Shown here one piece after another: positions 23,901 through 31,636 of a stretch of 64,000 nucleotides of DNA. Where the stretch lies: assembly GCF_013141775.1 (NCBI RefSeq), contig NZ_WHOB01000055.1:1-64000 (forward strand). Reading direction: 5' to 3'. This DNA comes from Paenibacillus phytohabitans (GTDB taxonomy: Bacteria; Bacillota; Bacilli; Paenibacillales; Paenibacillaceae). The notes below the pieces were generated by a model. The model was not told the origin of the DNA, made no database searches, and saw only the letters and a program-made list of their open reading frames with translations. The position numbers and the translations under genes are program-made. How positions within the stretch are numbered: position 1 is the first letter of the stretch; the number at the start of each line of letters is the position of its first letter.

Positions 23901-26173
23901 TGCTGTCCTTCTACCGAGGATTCGGCCAAGTGGCTGCCAGTCACACTTCCTGCCGCGAGATGACGGGCGGCTACAGCACCCTCCGCCAGCTTGGCGGCAC
24001 CGATGCTGCCATCCTGAATCTGGATGGAGGATACAGAGCTAGGAATGATATGTCCGTTACCGACCGACATCGGACGGATATGCGCTCCGCCCACACTTCC
24101 CGGCGCGAGATGTCTGCCCTGCACCGATGTATCGCTGATGGAATCCGGTCCAACGGCACCTGCTGCCAGATGTTCGCTCTGCACAGCTAAAGCTGCCAGC
24201 TTTGAAGCACTCACACTGCCGTCAGCCAGCTTGATCGAGGTAACCGATAAATCGCCAAGTTTGTCTGTTGAGACGCTCTCCGGCGATAATTTCAATGAAG
24301 TTACAGCATGGTCGGCCAAATGATGCGGCTGTACAATACTGGCAGCGAGGTGTGCCTCCTTCACTGCTCCGGAAGCCAGCTTATCTCCCGATACCGAACC
24401 GGACTGCAAGGCGGATGAAGTTACACTATTTTCCCCGAGATGCCTGCGCTCTACAGCTCCCGGAGCCAGATGTTCAGCGTCAACCGCTTCCTCCTGCAGC
24501 ACGCGGCTGCTGATGCTGCCATCGGCCAGATGCTTCTCTTCAACGGCACAGACGGCGATATGTTCTCCGCTCACCGCTTCTCTGGCGAGGGCATTTCCGC
24601 CAACCGCACCAGTGGCCAGCTTGGCGGAAATGACACTCCCGTCCGCCAGCTTGGTTGAGCTGACACTCTGAGGACTAAGATGTTCTCCCGTAACAGAGTC
24701 ATACGCCAGCTGCTCTTCCGTAACGGCCCCGGGAGCCAAATGTCCGGCAAGAACGGCATGCTGCTGGAGCTGCGGGGATCCGACGGATTCCATAGCCAGG
24801 TGTGAATTGTCTACGGCTTCGCGCTGCAGATGAGCCGAGGTGATGGCCTGCAGGGCAATTTGCGGTCCGCGTACTGCGGATTTGGCGATATGGCGTGTAG
24901 TTACCGCTTCATCAGCCAGCTTATGCGGCAGGATGCTCTGGTCCGCGATCTTGGAGGAAGTCACCGCCTGCTCGATCAGCTGTGTTGTACCCACTGCACC
25001 CTCTGCCAGCTTCACGAATGAAATACTGCGGTCCGCCAGATGCCGGCTGCCAATTTCCCCGTCAGCGATATGCTCCGCATTTACGCTCTCCGGGCTTAAG
25101 TGCTGGCTGCGGACAGCCTTCTCCTTGATCTGCCGTGATCCAACTGCTGCGTCCGCGAGATGCCCGCCGTCAATGATGCCCGCCTGAAGCTGCTCTTTCC
25201 CGATCAGCCGGGTAGCCAGCTGCTCCCGTCCAATTGCGCCAGGAGCCAGATGCTTCGATGTAATGACGCCTTCACCTACGTGGCGGCCTTCAATCACCGC
25301 GTCGCCCAGCTTCACGCCGCTGATCTCTCCATCGGCGATTTTGTCACCGGATATCGCTTCATCTGCCAATTTCGAGCGGTCAATGCTGCCGTTGCCGATG
25401 TGGCGGCTGACAATACTGCTGCTGAGAATTTTCTCGCCGGTAACCGCACCGTCATCCAGCAGCTCCGCCGTGATGATGAACTCGCTGAGATGCCTGCTGC
25501 TGATGGCTCCATCGGCAATCTGCCCTCCGCCAATAATCCGGTCCGCCAGCTTCTCCGGACCGATGCTGCCGTTCTTCAGCTTTTCTCCGCCAATGGAATG
25601 ATCCAGCAGCTTCCCTCCGCTGATACTGCCTTCCGCCAGATGCTCGCCGGCAATGGATTCCGGAGCAATCTTAGAGGAAGTTATCGCCTTGTCCGCGATG
25701 TTGATGTTCTGCACAGCATAGTCCTGCAGCCATGGCGTACCAATGATGCCGAACTTCAGCTTGGACCCGTCAATCGTGCGCGGAGCAATCTTGGCACCGG
25801 TGACTGCCGCATCGGACAGATCATCGGTATAGACGGGCTGCAGGCGCTCTTTTTCCACAGTTACAATGACAGCCGGCTCCACCAGAGATTCAACATCCTC
25901 ATGCTCCTCCTGGTCCTCTTCCACTACCGTTTCCTGAATAGCCTCTGGTTCAAGCAAAGTCTGCCGGACCGCCTCCGGCGCCTCCAGGATTTCCACCCCG
26001 CTGACCTGCAGCGTCCGGTCCACAGTATCCACCGCTTCTACGGCGGCAGATTCTTTCACTTCTTGTATTTTGGGACTGCTTTTCAACATGCTAAGTTCAG
26101 TCTTATTGGGATCATCTACATAATAGAGCGGCTTTTTTGAACTGCGATGCTGATTTCTTTTGGAACTCTTCAC
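20921..26173 (-). CDS. Giant decapeptide-repeat protein with WIAG-type tail
   Basis: A 1750-residue protein. Residues 1-20 are basic, 40-115 Glu/Val-rich, about 116-1645 are some 150 tandem ten-residue units of the form G-[SA]-[IV]-x3-[HKQ]-[LI]-[AL]-x, for example GSISGGKLLD. The last ~100 residues are a separate domain, FGMTAFMFNGDAQ...TGYVLVAM...FYGVLSWIALG, which I recognise as the WIAG-tail type seen in Paenibacillus. Nearer the C-terminus a 61-residue super-repeat (five tens plus one eleven) recurs with near-identical DNA. There is no signal peptide, transmembrane segment or LPxTG motif. A fibrous shaft plus end domain on the spore surface is inferred. The GTG at 26173 follows AAGGAGGAGA. 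Confidence 0.88.
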   Translation of the reverse strand: MKSSKRNQHRSSKKPLYYVDDPNKTELSMLKSSPKIQEVKESAAVEAVDTVDRTLQVSGVEILEAPEAVRQTLLEPEAIQETVVEEDQEEHEDVESLVEPAVIVTVEKERLQPVYTDDLSDAAVTGAKIAPRTIDGSKLKFGIIGTPWLQDYAVQNINIADKAITSSKIAPESIAGEHLAEGSISGGKLLDHSIGGEKLKNGSIGPEKLADRIIGGGQIADGAISSRHLSEFIITAELLDDGAVTGEKILSSSIVSRHIGNGSIDRSKLADEAISGDKIADGEISGVKLGDAVIEGRHVGEGVITSKHLAPGAIGREQLATRLIGKEQLQAGIIDGGHLADAAVGSRQIKEKAVRSQHLSPESVNAEHIADGEIGSRHLADRSISFVKLAEGAVGTTQLIEQAVTSSKIADQSILPHKLADEAVTTRHIAKSAVRGPQIALQAITSAHLQREAVDNSHLAMESVGSPQLQQHAVLAGHLAPGAVTEEQLAYDSVTGEHLSPQSVSSTKLADGSVISAKLATGAVGGNALAREAVSGEHIAVCAVEEKHLADGSISSRVLQEEAVDAEHLAPGAVERRHLGENSVTSSALQSGSVSGDKLASGAVKEAHLAASIVQPHHLADHAVTSLKLSPESVSTDKLGDLSVTSIKLADGSVSASKLAALAVQSEHLAAGAVGPDSISDTSVQGRHLAPGSVGGAHIRPMSVGNGHIIPSSVSSIQIQDGSIGAAKLAEGAVAARHLAAGSVTGSHLAESSVEGQHIAGGSISLTHLAEEVRSGELLPDGSISGEKLAPGAVESVHLAPDSVQTIHLTPEAVEGQHIRAGEITLAHLAKEARSADLLPDGSIVGSKLGAGAVGAFHLAAGSVYGGHLAAGAVDSRHIRPGSIQLAHLSQDALTSDLLPDGSISSEKLAAGAVSSLNLQQESIYGEHLVDGILQERHLHSGLIKLEHLADETRSAELLPDGSIGGSKLAAGAVGSFHLAAGSIYGGHLAPDAVDSRHIRTGSIQLAHLASETLSAELLPDGSIDESKLATGAVHSQHLQLESIHGEHLADESLEERHLSSGIIKLEHLADEVRSAELLPDGSIGSSKLAAEAVGPQHLKPQSVHGEHVAEGSLEGHHLASGSILLEHLAQEVRSSELLPDGSIRGSKLAAGAVGSVHLASGSVYGGHLAPEAVDSCHLRAGSIKREHLAEDTLSSELLADGSVGGSKLAAGAVGAQHLQEQSIQSGHLTDGALEERHLSSGIVTKLELLAAETRNAGQIADGSITGSKLAVGAIGAQHLQEQSIQSGHLTDGALEERHLSSGIVTKLEHLAAETRNAGQIADGSITGSKLAAGAVGAQHLQEQSIHSGHLTDGALEERHLGSGIVTKLEHLAAETRNAGQIADGSITGSKLGLGAVSAQHLQEQSIQSGHLTDGALEERHLSSGIVKKLEHLAAETRNAGQLADGSITGSKLAAGAVGSYHLAPGSIFGGHLAPGAVDGRHIRSGSIRLDHLAEDTLTSELLADGSITGSKLAAGAVGAQHLQGQSIQGEHLADGALEERHLSSGIVKKLEQLTEETRGAGQLTDGSITGEKLALGSIGTQHLTEGSVGSAELQDEAVDASKITSFAIQSRHLEEDSVQSYHIAQGAVTGDHLAPGTVNPEHLSFSPVQSAGNREVLQQFGMTAFMFNGDAQSVEVTVSFDESFGHTGYVLVAMTNQPYFHASLKNRSGGDATIEVVRLRETPHFYGVLSWIALGSPLVKPAADHRVFD
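21645..22580. repeat. 183-bp coding super-repeat in the giant protein gene
   Basis: The phrase GTGATGCTGCCGTCTG recurs at 21828, 22011, 22194 and 22377, exactly 183 bp apart (61 codons), with flanking partial copies. Neighbouring copies differ at only a few positions by eye, while the rest of the gene shares only the 30-bp decapeptide pattern. Recent unequal recombination or slippage is the simplest cause. Confidence 0.88.
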
Positions 26174-26426
26174 AAGCAGTCTCCTCCTTCCATCTGTTGT
26201 TTCTCCTAGGCATCATATGCAGTAGTATGGGCTGATGACACCATTCCCCCGGCTAAGCTTTGTTAAGAAAAGGGTGTAGTGTTCAAAAGAATTCCATTCT
26301 CTCCTTTCAAAAAAGGGCATCTGCCGCCGCGCATCCGTCCAACCCTGACGGGCACGTACACACATACAATGACAGGAGACGAAAAATCAGCCGGGAAGCT
26401 ACTTCAAGATAACGGGAGGAACGAAC

Positions 26427-27524
26427 ATGGGGCAAAAGCTCGTTGGGATACTGCTAAATGCCGCTGTGCACGGGGGCGTTCCCCGGTTAAAAACCGGACA
26501 GGAATCTCTGGCCAACTACGAGGAGGCCGCCGCCGCATACGGATTAACCCCTTGCTTTCTGAAGCTGTCCGGCATCGATACGCAGACCGGCTTCAGCAGG
26601 GCATATATAAAGGGTCCGCACGGATACCGGAGTCAAGTCATCCCGACGCCGGAGGTCATCCATAACCGGGCGATCTATGACCCGGGCAGCAGCGGCGTCC
26701 AGCGGCTGCTCCGGCAGGGTATTCAGGTATACAATACATGCAACCGCTACGGCAAGGATCAGATTCACGGCCTGCTGGAGCAAAACCAGGAACTGCAGAC
26801 GGTTCTGCCAGTCACATCCGCCGGAATGTCCGGCCTGAAGGAAATGATGGAGAGATATCCGGATCTCATTCTCAAGCCTTGCCGGGGAAGTGTAGGCAAC
26901 GGGGTTATGCGTCTTACAAGGATCAGCGGGGCGGGGCGGTGGAAATGGAGCTACTCTCCTAACGGCTCAAGACGCTGGTACAGTGTGCCGGTGAATCAGG
27001 GCGCCATCCCCCGGGCACTCCGCGCCAGACTCTCTTCGGTACCGTACCTGGTGCAGGAGCGGATACCACTGGCTGAGATAAACGGCCGCCCCTTTGATCT
27101 GCGCATTACTGTACAGCGCGGCTGGGGCGGAGACTGGCAGGTGACCGGCATGTTCGCCAAGCTGGCGGCACCGGGCGGCTTCGTGTCCAACATCGCCAGG
27201 GGAGGCGAAGCACTGAGTTCATCCTTCGCTCTGGAAAAGGCTTTCCCCGGCGAAGCAGCCGCACGGATCCGCATGTCAGTCCTCTCCCTCAGTCTCGCCA
27301 TTGCCCGTGAGCTGGAGCAGAGCCTCCCGGGCCTTGCCGATATCGGTCTGGACATCGGGGTTACGGGGAGCGGACGCTTATATTTCATCGAATGCAACGG
27401 GCGCGACCAGCGTTACGGCTTCAAGAAAGCCGGGCTCGGCCCCATCTGGAAAGAAAGCTACCGCCGGCCCATGGGCTATGCCAGATACCTGTATGAAGAG
27501 GCTGCACGGCATAACTCTTATTGA
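26427..27524 (+). CDS. YheC/YheD family ATP-grasp protein
   Basis: A 365-residue protein. The N-terminus (VGILLNAAVHGGVPRLKTGQ) and the ATP-grasp part are typical of the YheC/YheD group: LILKPCRGSVGNGVMRL for nucleotide binding, PFDLRITVQRGWGGDWQVTG for the central strand, and DIGLDIGVTGSGRLYFIECN with the metal-binding Glu and Asn. B. subtilis homologues are linked to the spore coat. The reaction, presumably ATP-dependent ligation, is unknown. The ATG follows GGGAGG. It is divergent from the giant repeat gene; a CATACAAT box at 26363-26370, a sigma-E -10 match, lies about 57 bases upstream, with no clear -35. Confidence 0.88.
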   Translation: MGQKLVGILLNAAVHGGVPRLKTGQESLANYEEAAAAYGLTPCFLKLSGIDTQTGFSRAYIKGPHGYRSQVIPTPEVIHNRAIYDPGSSGVQRLLRQGIQVYNTCNRYGKDQIHGLLEQNQELQTVLPVTSAGMSGLKEMMERYPDLILKPCRGSVGNGVMRLTRISGAGRWKWSYSPNGSRRWYSVPVNQGAIPRALRARLSSVPYLVQERIPLAEINGRPFDLRITVQRGWGGDWQVTGMFAKLAAPGGFVSNIARGGEALSSSFALEKAFPGEAAARIRMSVLSLSLAIARELEQSLPGLADIGLDIGVTGSGRLYFIECNGRDQRYGFKKAGLGPIWKESYRRPMGYARYLYEEAARHNSY

Positions 27525-27564
27525 TTTGTCTTCTATTCTATGTCAATATAATGCAGAGCGGGTG

Positions 27565-27586
27565 AGGTCCGAGGCTACTCGGACCT
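27565..27586. repeat. Hairpin between the YheC/YheD and psd genes
   Basis: AGGTCCGAG-GCTA-CTCGGACCT is a perfect nine-base-pair stem with an outer ATGCAG/CTGCAT pairing. No T-tract follows, so it may be a leader structure for the decarboxylase mRNA rather than a terminator. Confidence 0.55.
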
Positions 27587-27615
27587 TGCTGCTGCATGAT
27601 GGAAGGGAGATGGGC

Positions 27616-28407
27616 ATGGTTAAACAATTGCTGCGGCTGATGACCGAGCTATCCTCACACAGATGGCTTTCCCGGGTAATGGGCGCTTTTTCCCATAGCA
27701 GACTCAGCCGCTTTATGATTCCGGTATTTATTCGTTCCTATCATATTCCTGCTGCCGAGGCGGAGAAGACTGCCGGAGAATACCGTACACTTAATGAATT
27801 CTTCAGCAGACGCCTGAAGCCGGGAATGCGGCCGGTGGCAAGCGGTGAACAGGCTGTGGCAAGTCCTGTGGATGCCATGATTACGGCAATGGGCGACATT
27901 AACTGCGGAACAATAATGAATGTGAAGGGTCAGGATTATACGCTGGAGGATTTGCTTAATCATTCGCCACACCTCGAATTGTATAAAAAAGGCTACTATT
28001 TCGTCCTCTACCTGAGCCCCACCGATTATCACCGGATTCATTCCCCGTTAACCGGACAGCTGCGGGAGAGCGATTATATCCGCGGGCGGGCTTATCCCGT
28101 GAATGATTTCGGCATGCGGCATATGAAGAGTGTCCTGAGCCGCAACGAACGGCTGATTACTTATATAGCCGGCAACTATGGCGAAACCGCCGTGGTCAAG
28201 GTAGGCGCAATGAATGTGAGCAGTATCCGCTACACGGATGAATCCGCTACTGAATGGCAAATAGGCGACGATCTGGCCTATTTCGAGTTCGGCTCTACCG
28301 TAGTCCTGCTGCTGGAGAGCGGCACCTTCACCCCGCGCCCCGGGCTTACCGTAGACACGAAGGTGAAGATGGGCGAGCTGCTGGGTGAGATGCAGCGGGC
28401 TACTTAG
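27616..28407 (+). CDS. psd: Phosphatidylserine decarboxylase
   Basis: A 263-residue pyruvoyl-dependent enzyme that converts phosphatidylserine to phosphatidylethanolamine at the membrane. The self-cleavage site EFGSTVVLL (the GST triad) is near the C-terminus, so the chain splits into a large beta and a small alpha part, the Ser becoming the pyruvoyl group. Other family blocks are YRTLNEFFSRRLKPG, SPVDAMI (catalytic Asp) and LSPTDYHRIHSP with the His of the triad. I chose ATG 27616, seven bases after GGGAG; an in-frame ATG at 27610 lies too close to it. A strong terminator follows. Confidence 0.92.
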   Translation: MVKQLLRLMTELSSHRWLSRVMGAFSHSRLSRFMIPVFIRSYHIPAAEAEKTAGEYRTLNEFFSRRLKPGMRPVASGEQAVASPVDAMITAMGDINCGTIMNVKGQDYTLEDLLNHSPHLELYKKGYYFVLYLSPTDYHRIHSPLTGQLRESDYIRGRAYPVNDFGMRHMKSVLSRNERLITYIAGNYGETAVVKVGAMNVSSIRYTDESATEWQIGDDLAYFEFGSTVVLLLESGTFTPRPGLTVDTKVKMGELLGEMQRAT

Positions 28408-28474
28408 CTGCCGGGCAGAGTCCGGCTTGAATGAAACAACTAAGATGAATTTATGGAAGGCTCCCCAGACAGAC

Positions 28475-28519
28475 AAAGCCCCGCACCAGGATACGTGAGT
28501 GTATCTTGTGCGGGGCTTT
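28475..28519 (+). terminator. Terminator of psd
   Basis: AAAGCCCCGCAC pairs with GTGCGGGGCTTT, with an inner GGATAC/GTATC pair; TTTATTATGG follows. Confidence 0.85.
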
Positions 28520-28639
28520 ATTATGGGGTTGAAGAAACCCTTCGCAATATCATCCGGACCGGATGACTCCTGCGTTAATCGTATATTTACCGTATAAAGG
28601 TATTCCTTACCTGCTCCGCTCTCTGAGCATCAGTATACC

Positions 28640-28912
28640 CGGCTTACCTTCGGCTCATCTACCCAATCGCTGGCGCAATGTATTCGGTTTTTCGCATACA
28701 TTCGGCTCGTCTGCGCTATCTTTGGTGCATTGTACTCGGTTTTTCGCATACAATCGGCTCAACTGCGCTATCTTTGGTGCAGTGTATTCGGTCTTTCGCA
28801 TACAATCCCTCATCCAGCCCATTTCCAGCTTAATCAAAGGGATTTATCCCTCTAATTCCCTCATCTAGCCCACTTCCAGCGTAATCAAAGGGATTTATCC
28901 CTCTAATTCCCC
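28640..28912. repeat. Three 52-bp palindromic units and two AGGGATTTATCCCT elements
   Basis: The block TGTATTCGGTTTTTCGCATACA recurs with its CGGT at 28685, 28737 and 28789 (52-bp period); its ends are near-complementary. Next come two units ending AAAGGGATTTATCCCTCTAATT, the core found at 5.2-5.7 kb and 6.2 kb. No gene is supported in 28430-28915. Confidence 0.8.
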
Positions 28913-28915
28913 GAG

Positions 28916-29665
28916 TTACTCCGTAATCTTACTCTGATTAGCCACCTCGCGCGCTTTCTCCTGTACCTCTTCCGGCTCGCCGAGATAGAAGCGGCTGATC
29001 GGCTTCACATCATCATCCAGCTTGTAGACCAGCGGGACGCCGGTTGGAATATTGAGATCCAGCAGCGCCGTCTCATCAATATCCTCCATGTATTTGATCA
29101 GGGCCCGCAGCGTGTTGCCATGCGCCGAGATCAGGACGCGTTCCTTCTTGCGGATCAGCGGCACAATCCGGTTGCCCCAGAAATCGCCAACCCGGTGCAC
29201 GGTATCCTCCAGGCTCTCTCCGCGCGGAATATCGCCGGGACGCACTTCCTTATAGCGGATATCATTTCTGGCATAACGCGGATCATCCGGCTCCAGCATC
29301 GGAGGCCGGACCGAGAGGCTGCGCCGCCAGATATGGAGCTGTTCCTCTCCGTATTTCAGTGCGGTTTCACTTTTGCTGAGGCCCTGCAGCGCTCCGTAAT
29401 GGCGCTCATTCAGCTTCCACGATTTCTGCACGGGAATCCACAGCAGGTCCATCTCATCCAGCACATAGTTTAGTGTCTTAATTGAACGCTTCAGCACCGA
29501 GGCGAAGGCAAGATCGAACGTGTATCCCGCATCCTTCAGCAGCTTGCCTGCTTTCTTTGCCTCTTCCACACCCTTCTCCGTCAGATCGGGATCACTCCAG
29601 CCCGTAAACAGGTTCTGCCGGTTGTATTCACTCTCTCCATGCCGTATCAGTACTATTTCGTACAT
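28916..29665 (-). CDS. gpmA: 2,3-bisphosphoglycerate-dependent phosphoglycerate mutase
   Basis: A 249-residue glycolytic enzyme that interconverts 3- and 2-phosphoglycerate. The phosphohistidine motif LIRHGESEYN (H9) is followed by LFTGWSDPDLTEKG, the acid-base region SWKLNERHYGALQG, and SAHGNTLRALIKYME with the second His. The length is that of the long dPGM form. The frame has AGAGAGAACTT upstream; the ATG at 29665 is the only candidate with full N-terminus. Single gene between repeats and a regulator. Confidence 0.94.
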   Translation of the reverse strand: MYEIVLIRHGESEYNRQNLFTGWSDPDLTEKGVEEAKKAGKLLKDAGYTFDLAFASVLKRSIKTLNYVLDEMDLLWIPVQKSWKLNERHYGALQGLSKSETALKYGEEQLHIWRRSLSVRPPMLEPDDPRYARNDIRYKEVRPGDIPRGESLEDTVHRVGDFWGNRIVPLIRKKERVLISAHGNTLRALIKYMEDIDETALLDLNIPTGVPLVYKLDDDVKPISRFYLGEPEEVQEKAREVANQSKITE

Positions 29666-29872
29666 AAGTTCTCTCCTTCTCCCGTGTGTTTATTCAGCTG
29701 CTCTTAGCGGCAGCTTCTCAGTTCTTATGCGGTTCATTCTTATATTCTGTCACAGACAGATGCTCTCTTCAACTTTACGTCCCCGGCTTCCCTGCAGCCA
29801 TTGTAATAGAAGAAACGGCCCCGCCTTGAATGGGCGCGCCGTTCCGTCAGAGGTCTATATTATCTATTCCCC

Positions 29873-29899
29873 AAAAAACCCTGCCGGTAATCCGGCAGG
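29873..29899 (-). terminator. Terminator of the AraC-family gene
   Basis: On the minus strand CCTGCCGG-ATTA-CCGGCAGG is followed by GTTTTTT. It lies about 100 bases past the stop of the gene at 29997. Confidence 0.8.
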
Positions 29900-29996
29900 A
29901 CTGACCTTCTCCCGCCTGGACGAGAAGGGCTTTCATACTTTTCCGCTGTGCTCCCGGGTCACCGGGCCATCCATCCCTATTCGGGAGCGCTGGTTG

Positions 29997-30782
29997 TCAG
30001 CGTATTTCCGACGGGCTTTTGCCGGTATGCTGCTTGAACTGGCGGCTGAAGAAGAAGATGTCGCGGTAGCCCAGCGCATCCGCCACCTCAGTCACATTCA
30101 TACCGGCGTACAGCAAGAGATGCTGGGCCCGTTCAATCCGGGTGCGGATCACATAGGACTGAACGGAGGAGCCGGTGATCTCTTTGAACTTGATCGAGAA
30201 GTAACGCGGCGACAGCCCTGCCCGTGCGGCCAGATCCTCCACCCGGTGCGCAGCCCCTGGATGCTGGCTGACATAGTTAGCCACCTCGTGGATCACCTCA
30301 GCCAGCTGGTTGCTGACATGGCGCTCGATTGGCACGACCTGGTCCTGCCGCAGCAGATGAATCATCAGCTGCTTCAGGATCAGGCGGCCTTCTTCCTCTG
30401 CAGCGTAGGTCTGCACCAGGAACAGGCGGACGTAACGGGCCAGCAGATGCTCGAACTCCACGGTCTCCGTCAGTTCGTGATAAGGCGCAGGAATCTCCGT
30501 CACCTCTTCAGCGACATCGAAATGAATATATGTAAGCACAAGCGGTTTCTGCGGATTATGTGTAGCACTGGTGTGATCCCCCGGGCGGAACAGGAAGCAG
30601 CTTCCCTTCCCCACCTGATAGGGCACCCCGCTGCGCACAACGGTTCCTTCCCCGCTCCAGACATAGAACAAATCATAATTTTGCAGCGGCTTCTCTCTTT
30701 TTTGCCACTTCCAGCCCGGTTCACAGACGATCTTCGCCAGGGCCGGGAGGATTACAAAAGAGGATGGCGATGCATGCAGCAT
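29997..30782 (-). CDS. AraC family transcriptional regulator
   Basis: A 261-residue regulator. An N-terminal cupin-like ligand domain (residues ~5-130; YQVGKGSCFLFRPGDHTSA) precedes two helix-turn-helix motifs: VEDLAARAGLSPRYFSIKFK and VTEVADALGYRDIFFFSRQF, the latter followed by KQHTGKSPSEIR. Such proteins usually activate carbohydrate genes when a sugar binds. No adjacent catabolic operon identifies the target. The ATG at 30782 follows AGGAGG by seven bases. Confidence 0.92.
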   Translation of the reverse strand: MLHASPSSFVILPALAKIVCEPGWKWQKREKPLQNYDLFYVWSGEGTVVRSGVPYQVGKGSCFLFRPGDHTSATHNPQKPLVLTYIHFDVAEEVTEIPAPYHELTETVEFEHLLARYVRLFLVQTYAAEEEGRLILKQLMIHLLRQDQVVPIERHVSNQLAEVIHEVANYVSQHPGAAHRVEDLAARAGLSPRYFSIKFKEITGSSVQSYVIRTRIERAQHLLLYAGMNVTEVADALGYRDIFFFSRQFKQHTGKSPSEIR

Positions 30783-30994
30783 ATTGGTCCCTCCTAAAGT
30801 TTTGTGGGCATGCCTTCCCTGTATTCCTTCGAAATAACTGGCAGTAACACCCGCTTCGAATGCGTAAGCTTACTTTTCATAATACCTTGTCCGGTTCCCT
30901 TTTGTACATCTTCCCCTACCCGCAGGACTGTTCCTATCAACAATCCATCTGTTAAAATATAGGAATCATCCTACAATAGATCGGCGGGAAGTAT

Positions 30995-31537
30995 ATGGAC
31001 TACCACTATCTCTTTCACTATTATGATGAATCCACCGGCCCCTTCCGGAATCTGTCTGACCTTTCGCCTGAATCAGCGGAGACGGTGCTGCAGGATATCC
31101 GGGAGCAGAGTAAGGGCTTTGCCAGCCAGCGTTCCGCCGATTATCTGCAGATTCGCCGCAGCCTTGAACAGAGGGCGAGAGCGCAATTTATCGCCAAAGG
31201 AGGCAAGCCGGTCCGCCGGCATCCGCATTACATGACTTTGGGGCGATGCCCCTGGCTGCAGCAGTGGTATCCACAGGGGATGGAGCTGAATATCCCGGTT
31301 GCGGCCTTCAACCCTGAGCGGATCAGCTTCACCTATGGCGATTTATTTCCCACTATGCGCTATACGGACGGCAAACCTTACCGCGGGCAGGTCTACACAC
31401 TGAAAGAGATCCTTGAGGTGGTCCGCGAATACGGCCTGCCGCAGAAATGGAACGCAGCAGGAGACTCTGGTCCTGAGCGTTACGTCGAAGTCCAGATCTG
31501 GGAGGAGCCGCCCGGCTTATTCCAAAAGTATTTGTGA
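30995..31537 (+). CDS. Conserved hypothetical protein
   Basis: A 180-residue soluble protein that I do not recognise. It begins MDYHYLFHYYDESTGPFRNL. It has a helical, Arg/Gln-rich middle (RRSLEQRARAQFIAKGG), then HPHYMTLGRCPWLQQWYPQG, with hydrophobic aromatic strands, and ends in VEVQIWEEPPGLFQKYL. No signal peptide or transmembrane segment. The ATG has GGCGGG six bases upstream. The codon use is like its neighbours. It may be transcribed with the aminotransferase 100 bases downstream. Confidence 0.7.
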   Translation: MDYHYLFHYYDESTGPFRNLSDLSPESAETVLQDIREQSKGFASQRSADYLQIRRSLEQRARAQFIAKGGKPVRRHPHYMTLGRCPWLQQWYPQGMELNIPVAAFNPERISFTYGDLFPTMRYTDGKPYRGQVYTLKEILEVVREYGLPQKWNAAGDSGPERYVEVQIWEEPPGLFQKYL

Positions 31538-31636
31538 AAACGCGGCATTCCTCAGTGACGGCGGCAATTCACGGTGATATAATGTTAGGCAATGTTAGCG
31601 TATATATCCCAGAAGAATACCGGAAGGATGAAACTG

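Noticed and set aside
25160-26140. 326-codon plus-strand frame opposite the giant gene
   Set aside because: It is the mirror of the decapeptide gene; other plus-strand frames (22061-22588, 21425-24190) arise the same way. No ribosome site.
26174-26230. Sigma-K/sigma-E promoter for the giant gene
   Set aside because: CATATGATG fits the -10 on the minus strand but no AC or ATA box lies at a proper distance; kept out of the features.
29520-30797. 425-codon plus-strand frame over gpmA end and AraC gene
   Set aside because: Both minus-strand genes have clear family motifs; the plus frame crosses a terminator.
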